27,808 nt of DNA from Pseudomonadota bacterium (GTDB taxonomy: Bacteria > Pseudomonadota > Alphaproteobacteria > Rhizobiales > Xanthobacteraceae). The stretch lies in NCBI GenBank assembly GCA_023423415.1, contig JAFAFP010000278.1:1-27808 (forward strand), given 5' to 3'. The position numbers were made by a program, and so were the translations under genes. Positions 7,366 through 15,115 of the stretch are shown piece by piece (the first letter of the stretch is position 1; every line of letters starts with the position of its first letter). The notes beneath the pieces were generated by a model, which saw only the letters and a list, made by a program, of their open reading frames with translations, was not told the DNA's origin and ran no database searches.

Positions 7366-9676
7366 GCGATTGACGCTCCATCTGATCACCAGCATCGGCC
7401 CCCCCCCGTTTGGGGTCGCCGTAGTAGCGTTGGAATTCATCGACGACTCCGTTCAGGACCACGCCCGCAACTTTGTCGGCGATTTCCGGGATCTCGCGGA
7501 ACACCGCGGAGACCGCATCACGGCTCGTCCGCTCAGACGCCACAACCATGACTGCGGCATCCGTTCGCTCCAGCAGGATCCGCGCGTCCGCCACCGGCAA
7601 GAGAGGCGAAGAGTCGATGATTACGAGGTCGAACACATCGCGTGCATGTTCAAGCAGTTGCGACATGCGGCGCGATGAGAGCAATGCCAGCGACTGCGTA
7701 CCCGGCCCTCCCCGCCGACCGGCAATGGCGTAGAGATTTGTTCGCGCTTCGTGTTTAACCGCTGATGCTAGGTCGCTGTGCCCCGAAAGAAATTCGGTCA
7801 ATCCGCCTTCCCCGGACAAATTCATCGCGTTGGCCAGCGTCGGCCGGCGCAGGTCACCATCGATCAACAGCACGTCTTCGCCGGTCTGCGCCGCCGTCCT
7901 AGCGAGATTTAGCGCTACCGTGGACTTGCCTTCTCCGGGAAGTGCGGACGTGACCAAAACCACGCCCATCCGCCGCTGAAGCCCTTGTTGTTTAAGGCTG
8001 AGATAGAGCGTCCGAATGCTTTCCGAGAACGCAGAGTCGGGCTGGTTCAGTCCAAAGTCTGCGAACAACCGATCGAAGGCGTCGCTGCTGTTTCCACCGC
8101 TGGAAATTGTCTGCCCGCCAAACTCAGTTGGTCGCGACTTCAGCCCTGGCAATGACAAGCTGCGCGAGCCGGACCGCAACTCCACACGCGGAATCGACGC
8201 AAGCGGCTGCACGCCGATTTCCCGCTCCAGATCCGCCGACCGCCGAAAGCCGCGGCCGAACGCATCGCGACCCAGCGCCAATGCCATCCCGAGGCCCAGG
8301 CTGCCGAACAATCCAAGGCCGATGATGAGCCCTTTGCGGGGATAGCTGGTCGCCGACGGAACGCGCGCTGGCGATACGACGCGCGAGTCTGCAACCTGCA
8401 GACTCAGCTCGGATGTCTGCTTGGCGCGGGCGAGGAATGACTGGAACAGATCACGATTGGCCTGCACATCGCGCTCCAATTCCCGCAAGCGTACACTGGC
8501 CTGATTGAACTGTGCCGCCTTTTCCTTCAGTTCGTCGAGACTGGCCTCAAGCGAATCCTGACGTGCTCTTGCCATCTCGAATTCGGTTTTGGCGCTCGTC
8601 ACGATACGATTGATTTCAGATGTGATTTGCCGCTCGAGATCGACCACCTGCGCTCGCCCCGTGACAACGATCGGATGCTGCGGGCCGTATCGCGCTTCCC
8701 GCTCTGCCTGCTGCCGCGCCGCGTCCGCGTATTGTCCGCGTAAATTGGAAACAACACTCGATTGCAGGACATCCGGCGAAGCCGCCGCGGACCGCAACCT
8801 TTCCGGCGTGATCTGCTTGAGCTGCTCATACTTGGCATGAGCCGAGGCCGCTTTGGCCCGCGCATCGATCAACTGATCATTAAGCTGCCCCACCTGTCGG
8901 GTGGACAAGTTTTCACCACCCGCATCGAACAGTCCGGCTTCCGCCCTGTAAGCCTCGAACGCTTTCTCCGAAGCAGCCACGCGACCACGCATTTCCTCGA
9001 CTCGCTCATTCAGCCAGCGGCTCGCCCGCGATGTCACTTCCGATTTCGCCGCGATTTGATCGGCCAGATAAAGTTCGGCAAAGGTATTGGCGATATCAGC
9101 GGCTTTTTGCGCCTCCTGTGACCAGGCGTTCAGTTCGATGACGTACGTTAGTCCTCGCCTCTTTGCGCTCGTCGCCTTCTGCAATCGATCTACGACGCCT
9201 GACAATGGGTCGCTTTCCGTCACCCCGCTCGACAACAGACGAAAAGGCAACATGATCAGCGATTTAATGGATGAAAACAGACCGCCTGATGTACCGAACT
9301 CATCGTCGTTTCGTAGATCCAGCTTCGTTGCGACCTGTCGGACAAGCGCATCAGACTGAATCAGCTCGACTTCGCTCTCGATCGCACCGTTGTCCGTTCC
9401 TGGTCGACCGACTACTTCGGCATCCTGAAGAATTTTTGTTTGTCGAGGATCGATCAGGACCGACGTCGTGGCCTGATACTGCGGCGTGATACTGAGAACG
9501 GCAGCCACTGATATCGTCGTTCCCGCTAGTGCGATAACGGCGATCATTCTCGCATTGCGTTTCAGGCAACGCAAAATATCGATGATTGCGTCCGTTTCGA
9601 CCTCGCGGCGATCGCGAACATCGACACGCGCAAGCCCCCGAGAGGTATCCCGCAGCTCAATGTTGCGCTGTAACAT
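7358..9676 (-). CDS. Wzc-like polysaccharide co-polymerase with BY-kinase domain
   Basis: The 772-residue protein controls chain length and export in Wzy-dependent pathways. It has a Wzz domain with a membrane helix at about 45-62, a long periplasmic part rich in coiled coil (about 205-420), and a second helix at about 449-468. The cytoplasmic kinase domain has Walker A (ALPGEGKST, 578-586), Walker A' (LLIDGDLRRP, 603-612) and Walker B (LVIIDSSPLL, 684-693). The C-terminal tail is short and holds only two adjacent tyrosines (Y751, Y752), whereas well-studied Wzc proteins carry a tyrosine cluster. The ATG at 9676 lies 20 bp inside the end of the outer-membrane gene and has a GGTGAT box. The partner for export would be the OPX lipoprotein encoded upstream. 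Confidence 0.9.
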   Translation of the reverse strand: MLQRNIELRDTSRGLARVDVRDRREVETDAIIDILRCLKRNARMIAVIALAGTTISVAAVLSITPQYQATTSVLIDPRQTKILQDAEVVGRPGTDNGAIESEVELIQSDALVRQVATKLDLRNDDEFGTSGGLFSSIKSLIMLPFRLLSSGVTESDPLSGVVDRLQKATSAKRRGLTYVIELNAWSQEAQKAADIANTFAELYLADQIAAKSEVTSRASRWLNERVEEMRGRVAASEKAFEAYRAEAGLFDAGGENLSTRQVGQLNDQLIDARAKAASAHAKYEQLKQITPERLRSAAASPDVLQSSVVSNLRGQYADAARQQAEREARYGPQHPIVVTGRAQVVDLERQITSEINRIVTSAKTEFEMARARQDSLEASLDELKEKAAQFNQASVRLRELERDVQANRDLFQSFLARAKQTSELSLQVADSRVVSPARVPSATSYPRKGLIIGLGLFGSLGLGMALALGRDAFGRGFRRSADLEREIGVQPLASIPRVELRSGSRSLSLPGLKSRPTEFGGQTISSGGNSSDAFDRLFADFGLNQPDSAFSESIRTLYLSLKQQGLQRRMGVVLVTSALPGEGKSTVALNLARTAAQTGEDVLLIDGDLRRPTLANAMNLSGEGGLTEFLSGHSDLASAVKHEARTNLYAIAGRRGGPGTQSLALLSSRRMSQLLEHARDVFDLVIIDSSPLLPVADARILLERTDAAVMVVASERTSRDAVSAVFREIPEIADKVAGVVLNGVVDEFQRYYGDPKRGGADAGDQMERQSHE

Positions 9677-10964
9677 TGAACATCACCACATGTTTGTCGA
9701 AGCTGTAAATTGGAACCGTTGAATCGCGACTGATAAAGTCGTACCGCGCGCCAACTCGCAGGTGTCTGTTGAGCGCGTAGTCCACGCCGGCCGACCAGCG
9801 GGTGACGTCGTCCTTGCGTGGGCTGTCCTGGAAGTCTTCTTGCTTGAAAGAACCGCCACCCTTGACGATCACGTTGCGCAGCAGCTCATACTCGATCTGT
9901 CCGCCAAACAGAGTGTCCACACGTGGTCCAAAGCCCGGAGTGATTGTCTCGGCAACCGTCCTTTCAGCATTGGTCCGCACCGTGATGAGAGCGGTGGCCA
10001 GCCAGATCAGTTCGCCCTTCATCGAGAAGCCGTCGATCGGCTCGATCAGCGGGTTGTCATAGCTCTGTGACATATACCCCGCCTCTACGCTTCCTGAGAT
10101 CAGCGGTGTCACTGCAAATTCGAGACCGCCGTGGAGGTCGTAGCCATCAGAGTTCCTATTTGCGTCGCCTGTGGCGGCGTATTCACGCCAGTTACCCCTG
10201 AGACGTGCAAAAGCACGGTACCCAGGAGAGAACTCATAGAACGGTTTGATGTAGGTCGAGAAAATGGTCCCGTCGCGCTGCGTCTGATCGATCACCGTCC
10301 CGTCGAAGGAATCGACATTCTCATAGGTGAGGTCCCTACCCCCGGCATTCAGGGCAACGCCAAAGCGCCCCCACGTCTTGGTCAGCGTCGCTTCACCACG
10401 TATGTCATTGAATGGGACGGGTTCTGCCGCATTGCGCGGTTGCGAGGAGCTGCCGCGCTCCTCATGACGCCGCGCCGCCTCGAACGTCGTATCGAATTGC
10501 AGGTCTGGCGCTATATCCCAGTTGGTCGCGATCCGGCCTCGTGCATCCACACGGCTTTCGCTGTCGAATTTGCGGAACCTGTAAATATCCGCATTGAGAT
10601 CCACCTGATAAGAGAAACGCGACGGATTGAGTTGCGCACTCGGCGTGCCTTTGCCGTACTTCACGGTCAACTGCGGCGACAAGACAAACACAATATCCGA
10701 TTTTGCATCAGTCGGAGTGGCATAGACGTTCGAATCAAACTTCATCCCGGCTAGGAAGCGTGGATAGAAGAACACACCCCCGACGCGATAGCCGATCGGC
10801 TCGTATCCGGGGTGGACCCGTTCGCCAACAGGGATTCGCGACAGCTCGTAGTCCGGCAATGCCTCGTCGGCAAAGACGGTCGTGCTACTGGTTACGATTC
10901 CAACGAGCAACATCCACCCGATCCGCAAACAGGAACTCCACATCAACAATTCGCGCCGACGCAT
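9657..10964 (-). CDS. Exopolysaccharide-locus outer-membrane beta-barrel protein
   Basis: A signal peptide (MRRRELLMWSS, then a hydrophobic stretch ending TTVFA before DEALP) precedes about 400 residues of alternating polar and aromatic strands. The C-terminal strand ends in VMFNVTAQH. The early segment GVFFYPRFLAGMKFDSNVYA resembles the outer-membrane beta-barrel family found in many VpsM/EpsM-type polysaccharide loci (PF10082 type). It probably sits in the outer membrane and helps secretion of the polymer, but the mechanism in this family is little known. An in-frame GTG at 10985 with an AGGGG box just upstream is an alternative start and would lengthen the leader by seven residues. The 3' end overlaps the co-polymerase gene by 20 bp. 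Confidence 0.75.
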   Translation of the reverse strand: MRRRELLMWSSCLRIGWMLLVGIVTSSTTVFADEALPDYELSRIPVGERVHPGYEPIGYRVGGVFFYPRFLAGMKFDSNVYATPTDAKSDIVFVLSPQLTVKYGKGTPSAQLNPSRFSYQVDLNADIYRFRKFDSESRVDARGRIATNWDIAPDLQFDTTFEAARRHEERGSSSQPRNAAEPVPFNDIRGEATLTKTWGRFGVALNAGGRDLTYENVDSFDGTVIDQTQRDGTIFSTYIKPFYEFSPGYRAFARLRGNWREYAATGDANRNSDGYDLHGGLEFAVTPLISGSVEAGYMSQSYDNPLIEPIDGFSMKGELIWLATALITVRTNAERTVAETITPGFGPRVDTLFGGQIEYELLRNVIVKGGGSFKQEDFQDSPRKDDVTRWSAGVDYALNRHLRVGARYDFISRDSTVPIYSFDKHVVMFNVTAQH

Positions 10965-11035
10965 TCCTGCGGCGGCGGCCAACACTCACCCCTGCGCTTC
11001 CCCGGTCGTGATGTCGCTATTGCGTTGTTATACTC

Positions 11036-11058
11036 GCCTGCCTGTTATCCCGGCAGGC
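11036..11058. repeat. Hairpin in the gap between the OPX and beta-barrel genes
   Basis: The roughly 250 bp between the start of the beta-barrel gene and the stop of the OPX gene hold no convincing ORF. Inside lies GCCTGCC, a 9-nt loop and GGCAGGC. On the minus strand, the direction of the operon, it is followed by GAGTATAACAACG. There is no T-run, so it is a weak terminator at best. TATAAC could be part of a promoter but no good -35 box is spaced before it. Confidence 0.4.
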
Positions 11059-11217
11059 ACACGCCGTCGTTCGCGGCAGAACCGCGTTCTAGCATCGTGT
11101 CGCTTTTTGGATTCCGGCGCAGTGCGATACATCAAGCCGCAACCGCTTGCCGATGCGACGTAGCGATTAGGTTGCTTCGTCCGCGAATTTCCGCGTACTA
11201 CTCATCTTCACCCCATT

Positions 11218-11796
11218 TCAGAAGTAGCGTTCAGGAATGCGAATATTGTCGCCAGGTAGTACGGGAACCTGGCGCTCGTCCGGATTGATGCTGCTCTCCC
11301 CACCAGCATCAGCCCGACGCACGTACAGAAGGCGCGTGTTGGCGCGATATGTGTAACCGCCTGCCATCGCCACAGCGTCTTGCATGCTCAGGCCGGGTCG
11401 ATACTGGAACTGTCCCGAATTCTTCACTTCGCCCACAACGTTGAATGGTCGGTAATTTGCGACCTCCACTGACACCTTCGGATTCTTCACGAATCTTCCC
11501 CGCAACGTTCGCACCAATTCAGCTTTGAATTCCGGCACTGACTTACCGGCCGCAGCAACTTCGCCGGTCAGGGGAAATGCAACACTCCCCGACTCGTTGA
11601 CCTGAAACTCGCCAGTCAGGTCAGCTTCGTTGAATACCGTCACTTTGATTTTGTCACCGGGTGTCAGGCGGTATTCCGAGGCCAAGCTGGTACTAGCCAT
11701 GGCGTCCGCACCCACAATGGCACCTCTTGGACCATCACATCCTGCAAGCGCCAAACTCGCCAACCCGATAACGCTCAAAAACTGTCCTCGCTTCAT
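11218..11796 (-). CDS. OPX-type polysaccharide export lipoprotein (Wza/ExoF-like, short)
   Basis: The 192-residue product starts with a lipoprotein signal peptide whose lipobox LALAGC puts the lipidated cysteine at residue 20. A Poly_export domain follows (SEYRLTPGDKIKVTVFNE through FVKNPKVSVEV), then a single SLBB-like domain (FNVVGEVKNSGQFQYRPGLS). It is much shorter than Wza and lacks the long C-terminal part with the outer-membrane helix, so the beta-barrel protein encoded next may supply the outer-membrane passage; this is inference. The ATG at 11796 is chosen; a TTG at 11808 with a GGCGGA box a few bases upstream is a real alternative. It is the first gene of the minus-strand operon, with a long gene-poor region upstream that should hold the promoter. 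Confidence 0.88.
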   Translation of the reverse strand: MKRGQFLSVIGLASLALAGCDGPRGAIVGADAMASTSLASEYRLTPGDKIKVTVFNEADLTGEFQVNESGSVAFPLTGEVAAAGKSVPEFKAELVRTLRGRFVKNPKVSVEVANYRPFNVVGEVKNSGQFQYRPGLSMQDAVAMAGGYTYRANTRLLYVRRADAGGESSINPDERQVPVLPGDNIRIPERYF

Positions 11797-12533
11797 TGCC
11801 GCATTCAATGTTTCCGCCGGAACACTTCTATCAAAGCGAACCAGATTTTTGACGATGCCGTTTGGTGCACGAATGATTCCGAATGTTTGGACGCGAATAA
11901 CTCTCTGACCGACGATAAGTTTCGATTCTTTTTTGTCGAAGGTTTGACGTCGGCGTGCTCATTATCCGACATGAACAGAACTTGGTCGCAGATAGAAGTA
12001 ACACTCTACTAAATTCGTAACATGCGCTGGTCGCGCCTTATTCGCATACGTTCGCCGACGTTCACAGCATACGAATGACGACTGAAACGATCCTAGATCA
12101 CGATTCACATGTATGCGCGGTAACATCGGAACAGAAGAGCGAATTGTTTTTCTCTCTCGCGATTAAAATCGCATTCGCAACACGGTGACACCGCAACATC
12201 AAAAACAAGGTTCCATGCAGACACCTACTTGTCACGATAAAGGCGACCACATCAGATTGATTTCCGACGGACGTTCGGACATCCGTCTTCGCTCGTTACC
12301 TCACGCTCGCACGCGAAGCTCAGTTTCATTAATGGAGAGAATTCGGTTCCCGCTAGGCTACTGGTGCGCCAGACCATCGGTACAACAGTAAGCGCTTCTG
12401 CTCGGCAGGCGCGATATCAGCGCGGCACAGCCTACGCTCACACAGAATATTCAAAAATGAGTCGAAACAATCGCGACCACGCGATCCATTATGAATTCAC
12501 GACGATGACGCACGACAACAAGCTGCTAAAGCG
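11797..12533. other. About 740 bp without a convincing gene
   Basis: This region separates the polysaccharide operon from the catabolic cluster. It looks richer in A and T than its neighbours. Two small plus-strand ORFs (12185-12391 and 12364-12585) have no recognisable protein character, no ribosome-binding site and no conserved motif, and I do not call them. Small inverted repeats are visible, for example GCGATT-AA-AATCGC at 12159-12172 and GACGGA/TCCGTC at 12266-12287, but each is short enough to arise by chance. The promoter of the minus-strand OPX-led operon must lie here or just inside the region; I could not pick a convincing -35/-10 pair. Confidence 0.6.
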
Positions 12534-12557
12534 GCCTCACGCGGAACCGCGTGAGGC
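12534..12557 (-). terminator. Candidate terminator hairpin after the decarboxylase gene
   Basis: An 11-bp perfect stem, GCCTCACGCGG and CCGCGTGAGGC with AA between, lies 25 bp downstream of the decarboxylase stop. Read on the minus strand it is followed by CGCTTTAGC, a poor T-tract, so termination may be inefficient or Rho-assisted. Confidence 0.55.
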
Positions 12558-12581
12558 AGAGAATACCAGCAAGACGCCGTG

Positions 12582-13562
12582 TTAAAGTTTGAGCTTGAAC
12601 AATTTTTCTGTATTGGTCCGCCCGATCTTGATCCGGTCATGCTCGCTGATGGTCGCCACATCGAACCAGTTGGCAGCATGATCGATATTCTCGAACGGCC
12701 AATCGGTCGAGAACAGGATCCGGTCGGCACCAATTTCGAGAATCGCATCAATCAGCGTCTGAGTGCGAAAATTGCCTGACGTGGTGAGCCAGAAGTTATT
12801 CTGAAAATATTCACCAAGCTTCTTCTTTGCCGGATAGCGCGGCGGCGCCTTGACCCAGGCATTACGGTTATCGACGCGCCACATGCTGTAAGGCAAGCCC
12901 TCGCCCATGTGACCGAGCACGATCTTGAGGCTCGGATGTTGGTCAAACAGGCCGGACGCCATCAGACGCAACGCATGAACCGCCGTCTCTTGGCCAAAGG
13001 CCCAGGTGGGACCAAGCAGCCATGGATGACCGTCATAGATCTTCGCGTCTGACGGTAGCGGATTGCGCGGGTGCAGATAGAAAGGCACATCGAGCCTCTC
13101 GCATTCGGCCCAGAATGACCAATATCGCTTGAGGTCGTAATAGACCGCGACATTTGGATCATTGACCTGCGAAAAGCCATTCACCAACGAGCCGACAAAG
13201 CCAAGCTCCTTCACGCAGCGCTGCAGTTCGCGAGTGGCCATATCTGGATCCTGCATCGGCAATGCTGCGAGACCCTGGAAGCGATCCGGCCGCTTTGACA
13301 CTTGTTCGGCCAACCAGTTATTGGCCTTCACCGAAACTTCGTTGGCCTTCTTCGGATCTGGGATGGCCTGCACCGCCGGAGCATTCAGCGACAGCAACAT
13401 CATCTCGATGCCGTTCTCGTCCATCAGCCTCAGGCGCTTCTCGTGGATATCGAGCAGGCGCGCACTCAATTCGGTCCAGTAACTATCAGGAACGAATCCC
13501 GCTGAATCCTGCAACGTGTCTAGAATCGCAAAATGTTCCTCGAGCGCGATCTTGCCTTTCAT
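12582..13562 (-). CDS. Amidohydrolase-family decarboxylase, gamma-resorcylate decarboxylase-like
   Basis: The 326-residue protein closely matches the pattern I know for gamma-resorcylate (2,6-dihydroxybenzoate) decarboxylase: KIALEEHFAI at the start, LSLNAPAVQAIPD, NGFSQ, FYLHPRNPLP, YDGHPWLLGPTWAF, LGHMGEGLPY, TTSGNFRTQTLIDAILEIGA and FSTDWPFENIDHA. All metal ligands of that enzyme fall at the same numbers here (E8, H10, H164, D287), and the active-site H218 is present. The reaction is cofactor-free, metal-dependent removal of the carboxyl group from a hydroxybenzoate, giving resorcinol or, with 2,3-dihydroxybenzoate, catechol. An AGAGGGG box precedes the ATG. It lies about 300 bp downstream of the dioxygenase gene, with a large palindrome in between, so it may have its own promoter. 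The true substrate remains uncertain within the dihydroxybenzoate decarboxylases. Confidence 0.85.
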   Translation of the reverse strand: MKGKIALEEHFAILDTLQDSAGFVPDSYWTELSARLLDIHEKRLRLMDENGIEMMLLSLNAPAVQAIPDPKKANEVSVKANNWLAEQVSKRPDRFQGLAALPMQDPDMATRELQRCVKELGFVGSLVNGFSQVNDPNVAVYYDLKRYWSFWAECERLDVPFYLHPRNPLPSDAKIYDGHPWLLGPTWAFGQETAVHALRLMASGLFDQHPSLKIVLGHMGEGLPYSMWRVDNRNAWVKAPPRYPAKKKLGEYFQNNFWLTTSGNFRTQTLIDAILEIGADRILFSTDWPFENIDHAANWFDVATISEHDRIKIGRTNTEKLFKLKL

Positions 13563-13735
13563 GGCCCCTCTTTCAGAGTCTATTGCGGGCTGCTATCCGG
13601 CAGCTCAGATCATATTTTCAATACAACGATTGCGCATTCGCAACAACGACAGGGGACGGGCGTAGCTGATTCAGCCGCGCTCAATACCCACCCTGGCAAC
13701 CTATCGCTTTTCATCGCTTGACAACACAACGGCAA

Positions 13736-13757
13736 GTGATGCGATGCATCGCATCAC
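13736..13757. promoter_or_regulatory. Perfect 22-bp palindrome upstream of the decarboxylase gene
   Basis: The two halves GTGATGCGATG and CATCGCATCAC are exact reverse complements with no spacer. It lies about 175 bp before the decarboxylase start in the 302-bp gap after the dioxygenase stop. No T-run follows on either strand, so an operator for a dimeric regulator is more likely than a terminator. The rest of the gap has no gene; it contains a T-rich repeat and a small TTGCG-CATT-CGCAA dyad at 13630-13643. Confidence 0.55.
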
Positions 13758-13800
13758 CACCTTCTGCAGCCTGAACATTTCGCTTCTTCTCTTGTTTGGA

Positions 13801-13826
13801 CTTTTTGTACTTTTTGTACTTTTTTT
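13801..13826. repeat. Short T-rich tandem repeat
   Basis: The 9-bp unit CTTTTTGTA occurs twice in a row and is followed by a partial third copy, CTTTTTTT. It sits just past the stop of the dioxygenase gene. Such tracts are prone to slippage; I see no coding role. Confidence 0.7.
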
Positions 13827-13864
13827 GCTTATTCTCACGATGCGCTTCATCCCAGCGCGGATGC

Positions 13865-14749
13865 CTACTCCATCATTTCGTCCGGCGGCATCGGCCCCCA
13901 CAGGTTGGCTGCCTCTGGTGTCTTCGGCCATGTCTTCGGCCGCTGCGGATTGTCGCGATGCCACGGGCGCGGTTCGAAATAGTCGAACTCCTCGTTCATC
14001 TGATCAAGCTCGGCGAAGAGTTCCGTGATCATGCCATTGGGGGCACGATGATAGGAAAAAAGATTATGGCCGATGCCATGACGGCCAGGACCCCACAACG
14101 TGCGGTAACCATTCTTGCTCAGCCAATCGAGCGCAGTCTGCATGTGCGCCCAATCGCGCAATTCGAACGCGGTGTGAAAATGCTTGTTGGTGCCGGTCTC
14201 AACGAGATTGATGGTGTGGTGATCTTTGCCGCAGCGCAAAAATGAGAAATAATCGCCCATCCAGTCTGACACGCGGAAGCCGAGCACGTCGCAGTAGAAG
14301 CGCGTGATCGCTTTCACGTCAGCAACATGAAAGGCAATGTGTCCGAGTTTGTGTGGCACGACACCCTGGCTGCTGAATGGCTGGTGCAGCGGTTCAGACC
14401 GCTTGAACACCTCCATCACTGTGCCCTTCAGATCTTCGAAGGTCACCATGTCGTCGATGGTCGGCTCCGGGTCCTTCTTGCGCGTCACGCGGATACCGTG
14501 TGCAGCGGTCTGTTTCTCGAACGCGTCAAGATCATCACCCATACCGAGTTGGAAGCCGATGCGCGTGCAGCGTGGATGCGAGCCGTGCCGCAAGATTACC
14601 GAATGGTGTTCGATCGTGCTTGCAAGATAAACGGCGTCTCGCTCCCGCGCGATCAGCGAGAGCCCGAGAATGTTGGTGTAGTATTCGATCTGCCGCTCCA
14701 TATCGGGCGTCTCGTAACTGGCATGCGAAATCTTCTTCACTCCAATCAT
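13865..14749 (-). CDS. Two-domain extradiol ring-cleavage dioxygenase (VOC superfamily)
   Basis: The 294-residue protein has two vicinal-oxygen-chelate domains, residues about 4-116 and 132-250, the layout of type I extradiol dioxygenases such as catechol 2,3-dioxygenase. The Fe(II) ligands expected in the C-terminal domain are present: H137 in KLGHIAFHV, H192 in HFHTAFEL and E243 in MITELFAEL. It should open a catechol-type ring next to the hydroxyl pair with O2. An AAGGAG box 6 bp before the ATG at 14749 fixes the start; the longer frame from 14860 is only a shadow of a damaged gene upstream. Its place between a dihydroxybenzoate-type decarboxylase and a YciI-like protein supports aromatic catabolism, with the decarboxylase perhaps supplying its diol. 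The exact substrate is not visible. Confidence 0.85.
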   Translation of the reverse strand: MIGVKKISHASYETPDMERQIEYYTNILGLSLIARERDAVYLASTIEHHSVILRHGSHPRCTRIGFQLGMGDDLDAFEKQTAAHGIRVTRKKDPEPTIDDMVTFEDLKGTVMEVFKRSEPLHQPFSSQGVVPHKLGHIAFHVADVKAITRFYCDVLGFRVSDWMGDYFSFLRCGKDHHTINLVETGTNKHFHTAFELRDWAHMQTALDWLSKNGYRTLWGPGRHGIGHNLFSYHRAPNGMITELFAELDQMNEEFDYFEPRPWHRDNPQRPKTWPKTPEAANLWGPMPPDEMME

Positions 14750-14762
14750 GGATGGCTCCTTT

Positions 14763-15066
14763 TCAGATCTTAAGAGTTGTTTCGAAATATTCGAGAATGG
14801 CTGAGATATCGCGCTCGCCGATATTGGGCACAGCGCGATCGAAGATCGCCAATCAGACAATCGATGAGATCGGTCGCAATGTCCGCGTCAATGGCGAGCT
14901 CCTTCGCTGTATCAAGATAGTGCGCGAGGCCGGCGGCCGAGCCCTGCTGCGGCATGAAACGACGTTCCGCCATCCATGGAGCACGAATGCTGAATTGAAG
15001 CGACCCGCCACTGCCGATCACCACCGCCTTGATAAGCTCTGCATTTGACACTCCTCCCCATAGCAC
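14763..15066 (-). pseudogene. Frameshifted C-terminal remnant of a 3-hydroxyisobutyrate dehydrogenase-like gene
   Basis: One minus-strand frame encodes AELIKAVVIGSGGSLQFS and then WMAERRFMP and YLDTAKELAIDADIATDL. This looks like the C-terminal helical domain of the beta-hydroxyacid dehydrogenase family (NAD-binding_11 type), which normally has a catalytic lysine within an NxxK and ends in a DDxSA motif. That frame then runs into nonsense. The +1 frame from about 14830 continues naturally as VPNIGERDISAILEYFETTL and stops at 14763, 13 bp before the dioxygenase start. A single extra base near 14835 would explain the break. A stop codon lies just before the remnant, so the whole Rossmann half is missing. 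The gene is therefore both truncated and shifted, unless the base is a sequencing error. Confidence 0.6.
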
Positions 15067-15115
15067 GTCTCATATTTTGATTGAGATCTCGTCTTGAGCG
15101 CCGATGTCCGATCGA

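Noticed and set aside
11020..11035. TATAAC on the minus strand as a -10 box for the beta-barrel gene
   Set aside because: No -35-like hexamer lies at 16-18 bp spacing, so I did not call a promoter.
12170..12182. CGCATTCGCAACA repeated at 13633-13645
   Set aside because: A 13-bp exact match is expected several times by chance in a window of this length, so I do not treat it as a shared operator.
12185..12585. Two small plus-strand ORFs in the gene-free stretch
   Set aside because: They have no ribosome-binding site, no recognisable motif and an arbitrary composition. The second runs into the terminator hairpin and the end of the decarboxylase gene.
13744..14245. Plus-strand ORFs starting with hydrophobic Leu/Phe-rich residues
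   Set aside because: The hydrophobic start is only the T-rich tandem repeat, and the rest is antisense to the dioxygenase gene.
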